Assembly (NCBI RefSeq): GCF_041916975.1
Contig: NZ_JAYRYK010000001.1
Coordinates: 1,240,001 to 1,304,000 of the forward strand
DNA length: 64,000 nucleotides
Source of the DNA: Sphingosinicella sp041916975
GTDB taxonomy: Bacteria; Pseudomonadota; Alphaproteobacteria; Sphingomonadales; Sphingomonadaceae
Direction of reading: 5' to 3'
Under the pieces are notes generated by a model. The model searched no databases, was not told where the DNA came from, and was given only the letters and a program-made list of their open reading frames with translations. A program made the position numbers and the translations under genes. Positions 34,586-42,535 of the stretch are shown here, piece after piece (the stretch's first letter is position 1; each line of letters opens with the position of its first letter).

Positions 34586-35149
34586 CTACTGGATGACGAA
34601 GCTGGTGAAATAGACTTGTGAAATGCCGCCGAAGCCGACCTTGTCCTGAAGCGTCTTGTTGATCGCTGCGCGCAGGCGGCGCTGCAATTCTTCCTTGCCC
34701 GCCACCGTCGCCACATGGTCCGCAGTCTGCTCGCCGAGCACGCCGAGCACCGCGCTGCGGATCGCCGGCTCGTTCTTCTCGACCGCCTCGATCACGCGGC
34801 TGTCGTAGTTCGTCGCGACGCCAAGCCCGACCTGGATGTAGCGGTTGGGATCGGTGAGGTTCGCAGTGAACTCGCGCTTCATTTCGAAATAGGTCGTCTC
34901 GTAATGACCATCGCCATCGGCGTCGGTCTGCGCCGGCGCCTCTTCGTCGGCGCCTTCGCGCTCGACGAGTTGAGGCTTGTTCTTGTCTACCTTGGGGGTA
35001 TGTTCGCCGCCACCGATAAGACCGCTCGACGTGGCGTACCAGCCGCCCGCCGCGCCGCCGCCGAGCAGGACGAGCGCGCCGATCACGGGAATGAGCTTGC
35101 CGACAAGGCCGCTCTTCTTCTTGGGGGCAGGTGCGGGAGTATCGCTCAT
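34586..35149 (-). CDS. fliL: Flagellar basal body-associated protein FliL
   Basis: A 187-residue inner-membrane protein with one helix (KLIPVIGALVLLGGGAAGGWY) after a lysine-rich cytoplasmic start. The acidic linker (ADEEAPAQTDADGDG) precedes a periplasmic domain with YIQVGLGVATNYDSRVIEAVEKNEPAIRS and a C-terminal QVYFTSFVIQ, as in FliL. It stabilises stator units at the motor under load. It sits 11 bases after fliK. Confidence 0.93.
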   Translation of the reverse strand: MSDTPAPAPKKKSGLVGKLIPVIGALVLLGGGAAGGWYATSSGLIGGGEHTPKVDKNKPQLVEREGADEEAPAQTDADGDGHYETTYFEMKREFTANLTDPNRYIQVGLGVATNYDSRVIEAVEKNEPAIRSAVLGVLGEQTADHVATVAGKEELQRRLRAAINKTLQDKVGFGGISQVYFTSFVIQ

Positions 35150-35160
35150 TTCAATCTTTC

Positions 35161-36663
35161 CTAGGCAAAGCGCTCGATAGCGGTCTGGCGAACAATGGCA
35201 CGAACGGTTTCGGCCTGCGAAGCGGCACCGCGCGGGCGTGCACCAAGCGGTTGCTCGAACGCCGTCTCGCGCGGCTGCTCGCCGCGATCCTGACGCCCGC
35301 TGCCGACATCGACGGAGGCTTCCTCGAGGCGGACGCCCCGGTTTTCCATCATCGACTGAAGGCGCGGCGCGGCGTCGGCGATGAAGCCCTGCGCGGCGGC
35401 GGTCTCCACCGTGAAATGCACCTTCGCCTGGTTGCCATTCGTCTCCAGGCGGATGAACAGATCGCCGAGCTCGCGCGGCTTCAGATGCAGCCGGGCTTCG
35501 CGGTGATCACCCTTCACGAGCGTCTCGACATCGGCAGCAAGTTGATCGACCCATTGGTCCTCGACCGCATTGCCGATGAGCAGATCATCGAGCACAGCCT
35601 CGTTCGAAACGATCTGGCCCTGCGCTGCGTCAGCAACCTGCGGACGCGCGGACACCGGGTCGTGGATCGCGGCAAGCACGGCCTGCGCCGTCTGCGATGC
35701 CGGAATCGCCTCGCGCAGCGGGGCGGGAACGGTCTGTGTTTCGGGATCGGCGCGGTCGTCGCGCGTGTGCAGCGTATGCCCGCCCTTCTCGACAGCCTCG
35801 ATGGCGGCGCGCAGTTCGCCGTACATCGTCTGTGCCGGATGCGGCTTGGCGGGGTCTCCGGGCGCGGCAGACGCATTCCCCGTCGTGTTCGTCGCAGGCA
35901 ATGGGGCCGCATCTTCGGCCTGCGCATCGGGCGCCGCGTTCGCGACGTTCGGCAGGGCTGGCGCGGGCACCGCAGCATCGTCGCTTGAAGCGCCCTTCGG
36001 CATCGCCTCGCCCGCAACGGCAACGCGTGCAGCATCGACCGGGCCGGACGAAGCCGCAGTCGCACCGGCGTCTGCGTCTGCATCTGCTTCCACCTCGACC
36101 GCAGGTCCGGTCACGGGCGCGGCCACGACCACCGGGGCCGCAAGCGGAACGGGAAGCCGATCGGCAATTGCGCCGGGTGAAATGGACGGGGTCTCGGCTG
36201 TATCGTCCTCTATCTCGGTATCGCGCGCGGAAACCGCGGCGTCGGTTTCGGGCGTCTGCGTTGCCGGGGATCCAACCTGCGCGTCTGCGGCAGCCAGTTG
36301 CCGCGCCGCGATCGCGGGGAAGCGCGCGGCGGGCGTTTTCGGCCCGGGCGCAGGCGATTGCTGTGCGGGCATCGCGGGAAGCTGAAGATCGAATGCCATG
36401 TCGGCGCCTTCATCGGTTTGGTCGATCGCCGCGCCGGGCAGCGGCACAGGCTGTGCGTCTTCCGTCGTCGGGTTTCCGTCACCCGCCGACGGCAGCCCGA
36501 CGGCAAGGCTAGGCACGGCGTCCTTGGCGGGCGGCGCGGACTTCATGGCCATGATGGAAAGGAAATCGGGCACGGATGCCGGAATTCCGGGGCGAATTGC
36601 GGTTTGCACCGACAAATCGGGCATCCCCAGAAGTTCACCAAGACCAGTCGCGTTGACGGACAT
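35161..36663 (-). CDS. fliK: Flagellar hook-length control protein FliK
   Basis: A 500-residue protein. The first 370 residues are low-complexity, rich in Ala, Pro, Asp and Thr, as expected for the disordered ruler part. The C-terminal Flg_hook domain starts near 380 with ARLHLKPRELGDLFIRLETN and ends with QSMMENRGVRLEEASVDVG. It measures the hook and tells FlhB to switch export. It has its own sigma-54 promoter (36696-36711) and GGGGGT as ribosome site, so it can be made separately from fliE-fliJ. Confidence 0.92.
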   Translation of the reverse strand: MSVNATGLGELLGMPDLSVQTAIRPGIPASVPDFLSIMAMKSAPPAKDAVPSLAVGLPSAGDGNPTTEDAQPVPLPGAAIDQTDEGADMAFDLQLPAMPAQQSPAPGPKTPAARFPAIAARQLAAADAQVGSPATQTPETDAAVSARDTEIEDDTAETPSISPGAIADRLPVPLAAPVVVAAPVTGPAVEVEADADADAGATAASSGPVDAARVAVAGEAMPKGASSDDAAVPAPALPNVANAAPDAQAEDAAPLPATNTTGNASAAPGDPAKPHPAQTMYGELRAAIEAVEKGGHTLHTRDDRADPETQTVPAPLREAIPASQTAQAVLAAIHDPVSARPQVADAAQGQIVSNEAVLDDLLIGNAVEDQWVDQLAADVETLVKGDHREARLHLKPRELGDLFIRLETNGNQAKVHFTVETAAAQGFIADAAPRLQSMMENRGVRLEEASVDVGSGRQDRGEQPRETAFEQPLGARPRGAASQAETVRAIVRQTAIERFA

Positions 36664-36695
36664 TTGACCCCCGTTGCTTACTCAGGCGAACACTC

Positions 36696-36711
36696 AGCAA
36701 TAAGCGTGCCA
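36696..36711 (-). promoter_or_regulatory. Sigma-54 promoter of fliK
   Basis: Minus strand TGGCACGCTTATTGCT: GG and GC are exactly 10 bases apart and both blocks match the consensus TGGCACG-N4-TTGCW. The predicted start is about 36685, giving a leader of about 22 bases before fliK. It lies in the 72-base gap after fliJ. Confidence 0.88.
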
Positions 36712-36735
36712 TTTTGCGGGTCTGCGCGAAGCCCT

Positions 36736-37152
36736 TCAGGCGCGCGTGATGCGCCGCGGCGGGGTCGCGCGTTCCTGCCGCGCTTCGGCCTCGCGGGCCT
36801 CGGCGGCTTCTGCACGGTCCGCCAGTTCCTCGGCGGCACGCTTGCGGCGATGCGCGCCGAGCGTCACCTGCCGGGCATCTTCGAGCCGCACCTCGGCGCG
36901 CGCGGCGCGGTCGAGCGTGGCGGCGAGCGCCTTGCCCAGCCGGTCGTATTGATGCGCCATGGATTTGAGCGCGAAGGCCGCCGCATCGTCAGCGACGGGC
37001 GTGTAGGAATGGCGCAGCGTCTCGATACGGTTGCGCATCTGGCGAAGCTGGTCGAGATCGGCGGCGGCCTTGCCCTCTTCGGCAAGCGCACGCTGCTTCT
37101 GAAGGCCGCGAACGCGCGCGACACGCGCCAGACGGTCCGCCTTCCCCGCCAT
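36736..37152 (-). CDS. fliJ: Flagellar export protein FliJ
   Basis: A 138-residue, highly charged, all-helical protein: LARVARVRGLQKQRALAEEGKAAADLDQLR and a second helix with RKRAAEELADRAEAAEA. This is the antiparallel coiled coil typical of FliJ, the stalk in the FliI ATPase ring that also contacts FlhA. Sequence identity across the family is low; position directly after fliI (1-base gap) supports the call. Confidence 0.88.
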   Translation of the reverse strand: MAGKADRLARVARVRGLQKQRALAEEGKAAADLDQLRQMRNRIETLRHSYTPVADDAAAFALKSMAHQYDRLGKALAATLDRAARAEVRLEDARQVTLGAHRRKRAAEELADRAEAAEAREAEARQERATPPRRITRA

Positions 37153-37153
37153 C

Positions 37154-38494
37154 TCAGTGCTCGCCGAACTGTTGGGTCAAATCCGCGACCGATGCCGCGA
37201 GATCGACAGGCGCATCCTCGGCCTGCGTGATGTAGGCCGTGACCCCCGCCTGCGCCGCAATCGCCGCGTCGAGCGCCGGGTCGTTGCCGCGGTTGTAGGC
37301 ACCCATCAGAATGAGGTCGCGGTTCTCTTCATAAAGCGAAAACAGGCGCTTCAGCATCTGCGCGGCGCGGATATGCGGGCGTTCGGCAACGTCGCTCATC
37401 ACGCGGCTGATCGAGGCGGCAATATCCACCGCCGGGTAGACGCCGCGCTCCGCCTGCTTGCGCGAAAGCACGATATGCCCATCGAGGATCGCGCGTGCCG
37501 CATCGACGACCGGGTCGCCCACGGTGTCGTCGCCGTCGGCGAGCACGGTGTAGAACGCCGTGATCGAACCGCCCGATTTCGCATCGTTACCGGCGCGCTC
37601 GATGAGGTTCGGCAGCAGCGAGATGACCGAGGGCGGATAGCCCTTCGCAGTCGGCTGTTCGCCAAGCGCAAGGCCGATCTCGCGCTGTGCGTGCGCAACG
37701 CGCGTGAGACTGTCGATGATGAGCAGCACGTTCTTGCCCTGCCCACGATAATATTCGGCGATCGCCGTCGCGCGGTGCGCGGCGCGGATGCGCATGATCG
37801 GCGAATGGTTTGCGGGAACGGCAACGACGACCGAGCGCTCGCGCGCCGGGCCGTGCAGCTTGGTGGCAAGAAAGTCCGTCACCTCGCGGCTGCGCTCGCC
37901 AATGAGCCCGACGACGACGACATCCGCCTTCGAATAGCGCGTCATCATGCCGAGCAGCACCGATTTGCCGACGCCCGAGCCCGCGATGATGCCGACGCGC
38001 TGACCGCGCCCGAAAGTGAAAAGACCGTTCAGCGCCCTCACGCCAACGTCGAAGGCTTCGGTCACACGGCCGCGTTCCAGCGGGTTCTGCAGCCGCCCGA
38101 CGAGCGGCCAGTCCTGCTCCGCCTCGATCGGGCCGAGCCCATCGAGCGGCAGGCCGGAGCCGTCGATAACACGGCCGAGCAGACCGTCGCCCACCTCAAC
38201 GCGCGACTGGTTGCTTTGCGGAAACACGCGCGCATCGGGAAGTACGTCGGCGCGCTGGCCGAGCGACATCAGGATGCAGCGGCCATTCCGGAAGCCGATG
38301 ACCTCCGCCTCGGCCGCCTCTTCGCTGGCCGTTTCGATGCGGCACACGGTGCCGACCGGCGCAGCAAGCCCGGAGGCTTCCAGAAGCAGACCGTCATAAC
38401 TGGTGAGCCGTCCAATCTGGAGCGGCGCGGTATCGACCGGCGTCCTGCCGATGCCGCCGAGCAGATCGGCGATATCTTCGGTCGCCGTGTTCAC
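37154..38494 (-). CDS. fliI: Flagellum-specific export ATPase FliI
   Basis: A 446-residue F1-like ATPase. Walker A is GSGVGKS with Lys177, and the Walker B strand reads VLLIIDSLTRVAHAQREI with the arginine/glutamate pair common in FliI. The N-terminal domain (RLTSYDGLLLEASGL) binds FliH and the C-terminal SLYEENRDLILMGAYNRG binds cargo. It works in the cytoplasm as a hexamer at the export gate. The start overlaps the fliH stop by 4 bases. Confidence 0.95.
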   Translation of the reverse strand: MNTATEDIADLLGGIGRTPVDTAPLQIGRLTSYDGLLLEASGLAAPVGTVCRIETASEEAAEAEVIGFRNGRCILMSLGQRADVLPDARVFPQSNQSRVEVGDGLLGRVIDGSGLPLDGLGPIEAEQDWPLVGRLQNPLERGRVTEAFDVGVRALNGLFTFGRGQRVGIIAGSGVGKSVLLGMMTRYSKADVVVVGLIGERSREVTDFLATKLHGPARERSVVVAVPANHSPIMRIRAAHRATAIAEYYRGQGKNVLLIIDSLTRVAHAQREIGLALGEQPTAKGYPPSVISLLPNLIERAGNDAKSGGSITAFYTVLADGDDTVGDPVVDAARAILDGHIVLSRKQAERGVYPAVDIAASISRVMSDVAERPHIRAAQMLKRLFSLYEENRDLILMGAYNRGNDPALDAAIAAQAGVTAYITQAEDAPVDLAASVADLTQQFGEH

Positions 38495-39183
38495 GCAGCG
38501 ATGCCCGCCGCGCGCAGGGCCGTTTCAAGCCGTGCGATGCGCGGACGAACGCCGTCCTCCACTTCGCCGCCGCCGGCTTCGAGCCTCACGCTGCCGCGTT
38601 GCAATTCGGGATCCGCGGCAAGCGTGAGGTTCGTATAGTCTTTAAGGCTGCCGTCATCGATGACGGCAAGGTCGTCCGGGTGCAGGAACAGCTTCGCGGC
38701 CTCGCTAGTTTCCTTCAGCGTATCGAGCGCGCGCGTGATGCAGCCGTTGACGAACGCAGGCTCGACGGCAACGTGCGCGCCGACGATACGCTCGACGAGA
38801 TCGAGCACAGCGCGGCGAAGCTTCGGCCCCAGCGCGGCCCTGTCGATCGCACGGGCGTCGTCGAGGCTGCGCAGCAGCGAACGGCACTCGGCACGGGCAC
38901 GCTCCGCTTCGGCGCGCACTTCCGCGCGCCCGGCTTCAAGCCCCGCAGCGTGGCCCTGCGCTTCGGCTTCGGCGAGCGCGGCGGCAAGCTCTTCTTCGGT
39001 CGTTTCGATGGTTTCGTGAATTGTGCCGCGCGTGAATTCCGACGAGGGGTGGGCGAAATCCACGCGCGGCACGAAGTCGCCCGCCGGCCGGGGAGCGAAC
39101 ATCGGTGTGAAGTCGCTGCGGCTGGGTGCGAACAGATCGGCGAGCGCCACGGGACGGGCATCTGCACTGAAAACACTAGACAT
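38491..39183 (-). CDS. fliH: Flagellar export regulator FliH
   Basis: A 230-residue protein. ATG 39183 is preferred since GGGAG lies 6 bases before it; it overlaps the fliG stop. After a short N-terminal region comes a charged coiled coil with EAEAQGHAAGLEAGRAEVRAE, in which GxxxG-like spacing (GHAAGLEAG) is typical of FliH. A C-terminal domain resembling the F1 delta subunit follows (LVERIVGAHVAVEP, LFLHPDDLAVI). It docks FliI to the C-ring and controls its activity. Confidence 0.92.
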   Translation of the reverse strand: MSSVFSADARPVALADLFAPSRSDFTPMFAPRPAGDFVPRVDFAHPSSEFTRGTIHETIETTEEELAAALAEAEAQGHAAGLEAGRAEVRAEAERARAECRSLLRSLDDARAIDRAALGPKLRRAVLDLVERIVGAHVAVEPAFVNGCITRALDTLKETSEAAKLFLHPDDLAVIDDGSLKDYTNLTLAADPELQRGSVRLEAGGGEVEDGVRPRIARLETALRAAGIAA

Positions 39184-40195
39184 AGTCATCTCCCGAACCG
39201 CCGAGCATGATAGCGCCGCTTTCGCCGAGCTGGCGCGCGATCGCGAGGATGCGCTTCTGCGCATCCTGCACCTCGCTCACCTTCATGGGCCCGCGCGATT
39301 CGATCTCGTCCTGCACGCTCTGTGCGGCACGCTGCGACATGGCAGCGAACATCTTGGTCCGCATCCGTTCGTCCGAGCCCTTGAGCGCGGCGACGAGCAG
39401 CGTGTTGTCGACCGAGCGGAGCAGCGTCTGCATGCTGCGGTCGTCGAGTGCGAGGAGGTTTTCGAACACGAACATCTGATCCTGAATACTCTGGCCGATG
39501 TTCTCGTTCATTATGGTTAATTGTTCGATGATACGGCGATCCGCACCGCCGCGCACATAGTTCATGATGCGCGCCGCGGTCGTCGTGCCGCCCGCGGTCG
39601 CGGAGCGCACGGCGGCGTTCGTCTTGATCTGCTTCTGCATGACGCGCTCAAGCTCGGCGAGCGCGTCAGGCTGGATAGAATCGAGCGTCGCGACCCGCAG
39701 CATCATGTCGGACTGCATCTCCTCGGGAAGCAGCTGCAGCACTTCGGCGGCAAGGCCCGGCTCCAGATGGCAGAGCACGGCGGCGATCACCTGCGGGTGT
39801 TCCGACGAAATCGTCGCGGCGATCGATCGTGCATCCATCCAATCGAGGATTTCGATACCCTTCTGCGGCGCCGAGGAGCTCATGCGGCCAAGCACGCTGC
39901 CCGCCTTCTCCTCGCCGAGCGCCTTCACGAAGACGTTCTTCACATAAGGCCCGGTGCCGAGGCCAAGGCTCGTCTGCTCGCGCGCGGCGAGGATGAACTC
40001 GTCGAGGACGACGTTCACCGTGTCCTGATCGACATCGGCCACCGAATACATCGCCTGGCCGAGGTTCTGCACCTCGCGCGGGCCCATGTGCTTCAGAAGG
40101 TCGGCCGCTTCGTCTTCACCCAGCAACAGCATCAGGATGGCGCTTTTCTGAGTGCCGGACAGATGGCGTGGCGCGAGTGCGAGTTCCTCACTCAT
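39176..40195 (-). CDS. fliG: Flagellar motor switch protein FliG
   Basis: A 339-residue C-ring protein. ATG 40195 (MSEELALAP) is preferred to ATG 40201 for ribosome-site spacing. ARM-like domains contain SSEHPQVIAAVLCHLEP, the EHPQ motif that contacts FliM. The C-terminal torque domain carries MFVFENLLALDDRSMQTLLR, where charged residues engage the stator, then AMSQRAAQSVQDEIESRGP. It joins the FliF ring to the C-ring. Both ends overlap neighbours. Confidence 0.95.
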   Translation of the reverse strand: MSEELALAPRHLSGTQKSAILMLLLGEDEAADLLKHMGPREVQNLGQAMYSVADVDQDTVNVVLDEFILAAREQTSLGLGTGPYVKNVFVKALGEEKAGSVLGRMSSSAPQKGIEILDWMDARSIAATISSEHPQVIAAVLCHLEPGLAAEVLQLLPEEMQSDMMLRVATLDSIQPDALAELERVMQKQIKTNAAVRSATAGGTTTAARIMNYVRGGADRRIIEQLTIMNENIGQSIQDQMFVFENLLALDDRSMQTLLRSVDNTLLVAALKGSDERMRTKMFAAMSQRAAQSVQDEIESRGPMKVSEVQDAQKRILAIARQLGESGAIMLGGSGDDYV

Positions 40196-41927
40196 TGGCA
40201 TTTCCCTGGGCTGCGGTTTCGGTGCGGATCAACTGGCGGACGACGTTCGATGCGCGGGCGGTATCTTCGGCGACGAACATGCGGACCACGGCGACCTTGT
40301 CATCATAGCTGTTCGCCATCGTCAGCACCTCCGGCGGCAGACCGCCGCGCGGCTTCAGGCGGGCTTTCAGCGCTTCCATGGTCTGCAGATCGCCGCCGTC
40401 GAGCACGATCGAGCGCGGTGCGCCGAGTGTGCCGCCGCCCGGCATGGGCGCGGCATCGGCAGCGGCGAGCGCCTTTTTCAGGAACGGCCGCAGCACCATG
40501 AAGAACACGACGACGAAGATGAGGAGCGCCGCGAGGATCTTGAGTATGTCGCCGATCCAGGCGTTGCTCTGAAAATCGACCTGATACCAGGCCTGCGTTT
40601 CCGCCGTAGGATCGACGAACGGCCGCGATGTAACGGCGACCAGATCGCCGCGCTCCGCGTTGAAACCGATGCTGCTCTGCACGAGCTTCTCGATGGCCTT
40701 CGTTTCCGCAGCGGTCATCGCCTTGCCGTTTTCGCGCAGCACGACGGCGGCGGAGACGCGGCGAACCTCGCCGATCGGCGCCTTGGTGACGGAGACCTGC
40801 TTTCCGATCTCGTAGTTGCGCGTGTAGCTCTCACTGCGTGGGCCCGAGGGCGGCGCGGCGGGGGCAGCATTGGGATCGGCGGGATTTTGCGCCTGTGCCT
40901 GCTCCGGTGTCGCTGCAGTCGCGGCAGGCGGAGCGACGTTCGAAAGCGCGCCCGGAATGCCGCGCGGCGCCAGTTCGCCGCCGCTCGACTGCGACGCGCC
41001 CTGCTCGCTGCGGATCACGGCATTATCCTTGTCCCACGCCTCGTTCGTCTGCTGGGTTTCGGTGAAATCGAGGTCGAGGTGCACTTCGGCGGTAAAATTG
41101 TCGGTGCCGAGGATCGGCGTCAGCAGCGCGAGCAGACGCTCGCGGTACATGCTCTCCATCTTGGACTGGAAGGCGATGCGGCGGCGGCTTTCGCCGAATT
41201 CGTCACCCGAAGCGTCGGGCGTGAGCAGCGTACCCATCTGGTCGATGACCGACACACGGTCCGCAGGCAGGCCGGGGACAGAGGAGGCGACGAGGTTGAC
41301 GATGGAGCGCACCTGCGCCTCGCCGAGCGCGCGGCCCGGCGCCAGCTTCAGGAAGACAGAAGCGGTCGGCTGCGCCTGATCGCGCACGAAGACGGACTGT
41401 TCGGGAAGCGCGAGGTGGACGCGCGCGGATTCGACCGCGGCGATTTCAGCGACGCTGCGCGCGAGTTCGCTTTCCTGGCTCTGCTTCAGGCGGGCCTGCT
41501 CGATCGCGCGGCTGGTTCCGAGCGGCATATCGTCGAGCAGCGCATAACCCTCAGCCGCCGCCTTCGGCAGCCCCTGCCCGGCGAGCAGCATCCGCGCCTT
41601 GTGATATTCGGCGGCGGGCACCTGCACGCTGCCGGTCATGTTATCGATGCCGGGCGTGATCCCCGCGGCTTGCAGCGCCTCGACGACAGCGGCCTTGTCC
41701 GCCTCGCCGAGCCCCGGAAACAGCGTCCGCATCTCGGGCGTGCGCGTGAGAATATAGGTCATGGCGACCGCGGCGATCACGAGCGTGCCGATCACCATCG
41801 GCAGGCTGCGACGCACGGCGGGCTGCGCGAGCATCGCCTTCAGCTGCGCCTGGAGACGCCCGACTCCCGGACCGAAGGGCGCGGCAGGCGGCGCGGATAT
41901 GGCTGGCGATGAAGCGGCGTCACTCAT
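40188..41927 (-). CDS. fliF: Flagellar MS-ring protein FliF
   Basis: A 579-residue inner-membrane ring protein with two membrane helices, at about 43-62 (LPMVIGTLVIAAVAMTYIL) and 455-478 (ILKILAALLIFVVVFFMVL). Between them lie the periplasmic ring-building motifs: TLFPGLGEADKAAVVEALQ and ALEGELARSVAEI-like EQARLKQSQESELARSV, and a long Ala/Pro/Gln-rich loop near 335-365. The C-terminal cytoplasmic tail (VRQLIRTE) binds FliG. It is the base on which the whole structure assembles. Confidence 0.95.
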   Translation of the reverse strand: MSDAASSPAISAPPAAPFGPGVGRLQAQLKAMLAQPAVRRSLPMVIGTLVIAAVAMTYILTRTPEMRTLFPGLGEADKAAVVEALQAAGITPGIDNMTGSVQVPAAEYHKARMLLAGQGLPKAAAEGYALLDDMPLGTSRAIEQARLKQSQESELARSVAEIAAVESARVHLALPEQSVFVRDQAQPTASVFLKLAPGRALGEAQVRSIVNLVASSVPGLPADRVSVIDQMGTLLTPDASGDEFGESRRRIAFQSKMESMYRERLLALLTPILGTDNFTAEVHLDLDFTETQQTNEAWDKDNAVIRSEQGASQSSGGELAPRGIPGALSNVAPPAATAATPEQAQAQNPADPNAAPAAPPSGPRSESYTRNYEIGKQVSVTKAPIGEVRRVSAAVVLRENGKAMTAAETKAIEKLVQSSIGFNAERGDLVAVTSRPFVDPTAETQAWYQVDFQSNAWIGDILKILAALLIFVVVFFMVLRPFLKKALAAADAAPMPGGGTLGAPRSIVLDGGDLQTMEALKARLKPRGGLPPEVLTMANSYDDKVAVVRMFVAEDTARASNVVRQLIRTETAAQGNANE

Positions 41928-41978
41928 GAATAGGGCTCGTCAATCTCTTGCAGATGTTTGGACGGGGTAGCGGCGAAA

Positions 41979-42296
41979 TCAGACGGGCATGTTCATGATG
42001 TCCTTGTAGGCGGTCAGCAGGCGGTTTCTCACCTGCATGGTCGCCTCGAAGCCGATCGACGCCTTCTGGCGCTGCAGCATCACCGCGGCGATGTCCGTCG
42101 TCTCGCCGCGCTCGTAGGCGGCGGAGGCTTCGGAGGCGCGTGCCTGCTGCGTATTCACAGCCTGCATCGCGCTTTGCATCACGTTGCCGAAATCCGGCTT
42201 CGCAGCCGTTTGCGGGGTCGCGGCCCGGGAAAGCACGTCGTTCCGCTCCAGTATCTGGGAGCGGATCGCGAGCAGGCCTTTTGCATCGATCGTCAT
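41979..42296 (-). CDS. fliE: Flagellar hook-basal body protein FliE
   Basis: A 105-residue protein joining the MS ring to the rod. The C-terminal half (ASIGFEATMQVRNRLLTAYKDIMNMPV) is the conserved FliE signature. The start is uncertain: ATG 42305 lies upstream of the transcript start predicted from the sigma-54 promoter (about 42300), ATG 42296 would leave a leader of only about 4 bases, and GTG 42236, preceded by GGAGCGG, would give an 85-residue protein. I list ATG 42296. It is the first gene of the fliE-flhB cluster, 51 bases before fliF. Confidence 0.85.
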   Translation of the reverse strand: MTIDAKGLLAIRSQILERNDVLSRAATPQTAAKPDFGNVMQSAMQAVNTQQARASEASAAYERGETTDIAAVMLQRQKASIGFEATMQVRNRLLTAYKDIMNMPV

Positions 42297-42310
42297 AGCC
42301 GGCATCGCAA

Positions 42311-42326
42311 TGCAACCGCCGTGCCA
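42311..42326 (-). promoter_or_regulatory. Sigma-54 promoter of fliE and the fli operon
   Basis: Minus strand TGGCACGGCGGTTGCA, a complete match to TGGCACG-N4-TTGCW with the GG-N10-GC spacing. The predicted transcript start is about 42300, which bears on the choice of fliE start codon. The dyad at 42391-42406 lies about 70 bases upstream, the normal range for an enhancer site. Confidence 0.9.
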
Positions 42327-42390
42327 ATCGCGGAAAACCAAGGGCTCGACGCGCCCCTGTCGATTTCCGGACGCGCGCGTGAGGGGTTCA

Positions 42391-42406
42391 CGTCGGGAAT
42401 CCGACG
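42391..42406. promoter_or_regulatory. Dyad CGTCGG-GAAT-CCGACG, candidate enhancer-binding site
   Basis: A perfect 6-base inverted repeat around GAAT between the divergent fliE and flagellin promoters, about 70 bases upstream of the fliE sigma-54 element. Nearly the same sequence (GAAA centre) is found at 54857-54872 ahead of flgB, about 85 bases from that sigma-54 element. The most natural reading is the operator of the sigma-54 activator encoded at 26023. As RNA it would also fold as a tetraloop hairpin, but no T-tract follows. Confidence 0.65.
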
Positions 42407-42432
42407 GAAAAACGCCCGTGAATTTTCGTGAT

Positions 42433-42459
42433 TAAACTTTGCCGCGCATCGGTCGTGAA
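42433..42459 (+). promoter_or_regulatory. FliA-type promoter of the flagellin gene
   Basis: TAAACTTT (42433-42440), 11 bases, then GTCGTGAA (42452-42459), preceded by CG. The -35 block differs from the sigma-28 consensus TAAAGTTT at one position. The -10 element is identical to those of fliD and flgM. The leader would be about 70 bases. A weaker sigma-54-like match (GG 42464-42465, GC 42476-42477) lies just downstream. Confidence 0.82.
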
Positions 42460-42535
42460 CTGGGGTACGGCAGATGCTTCGCCAATGAGGCGCATGGCTG
42501 AGCCGGCTTTTAGAGCGGGAAAAAGAGAGAGAGCC

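Noticed and set aside
42461..42480. Second, sigma-54-like promoter for flagellin
   Set aside because: GG and GC spacing fits, but the blocks read GGGTAC and ATGCT, three to four mismatches, and a better FliA-type promoter lies just upstream.
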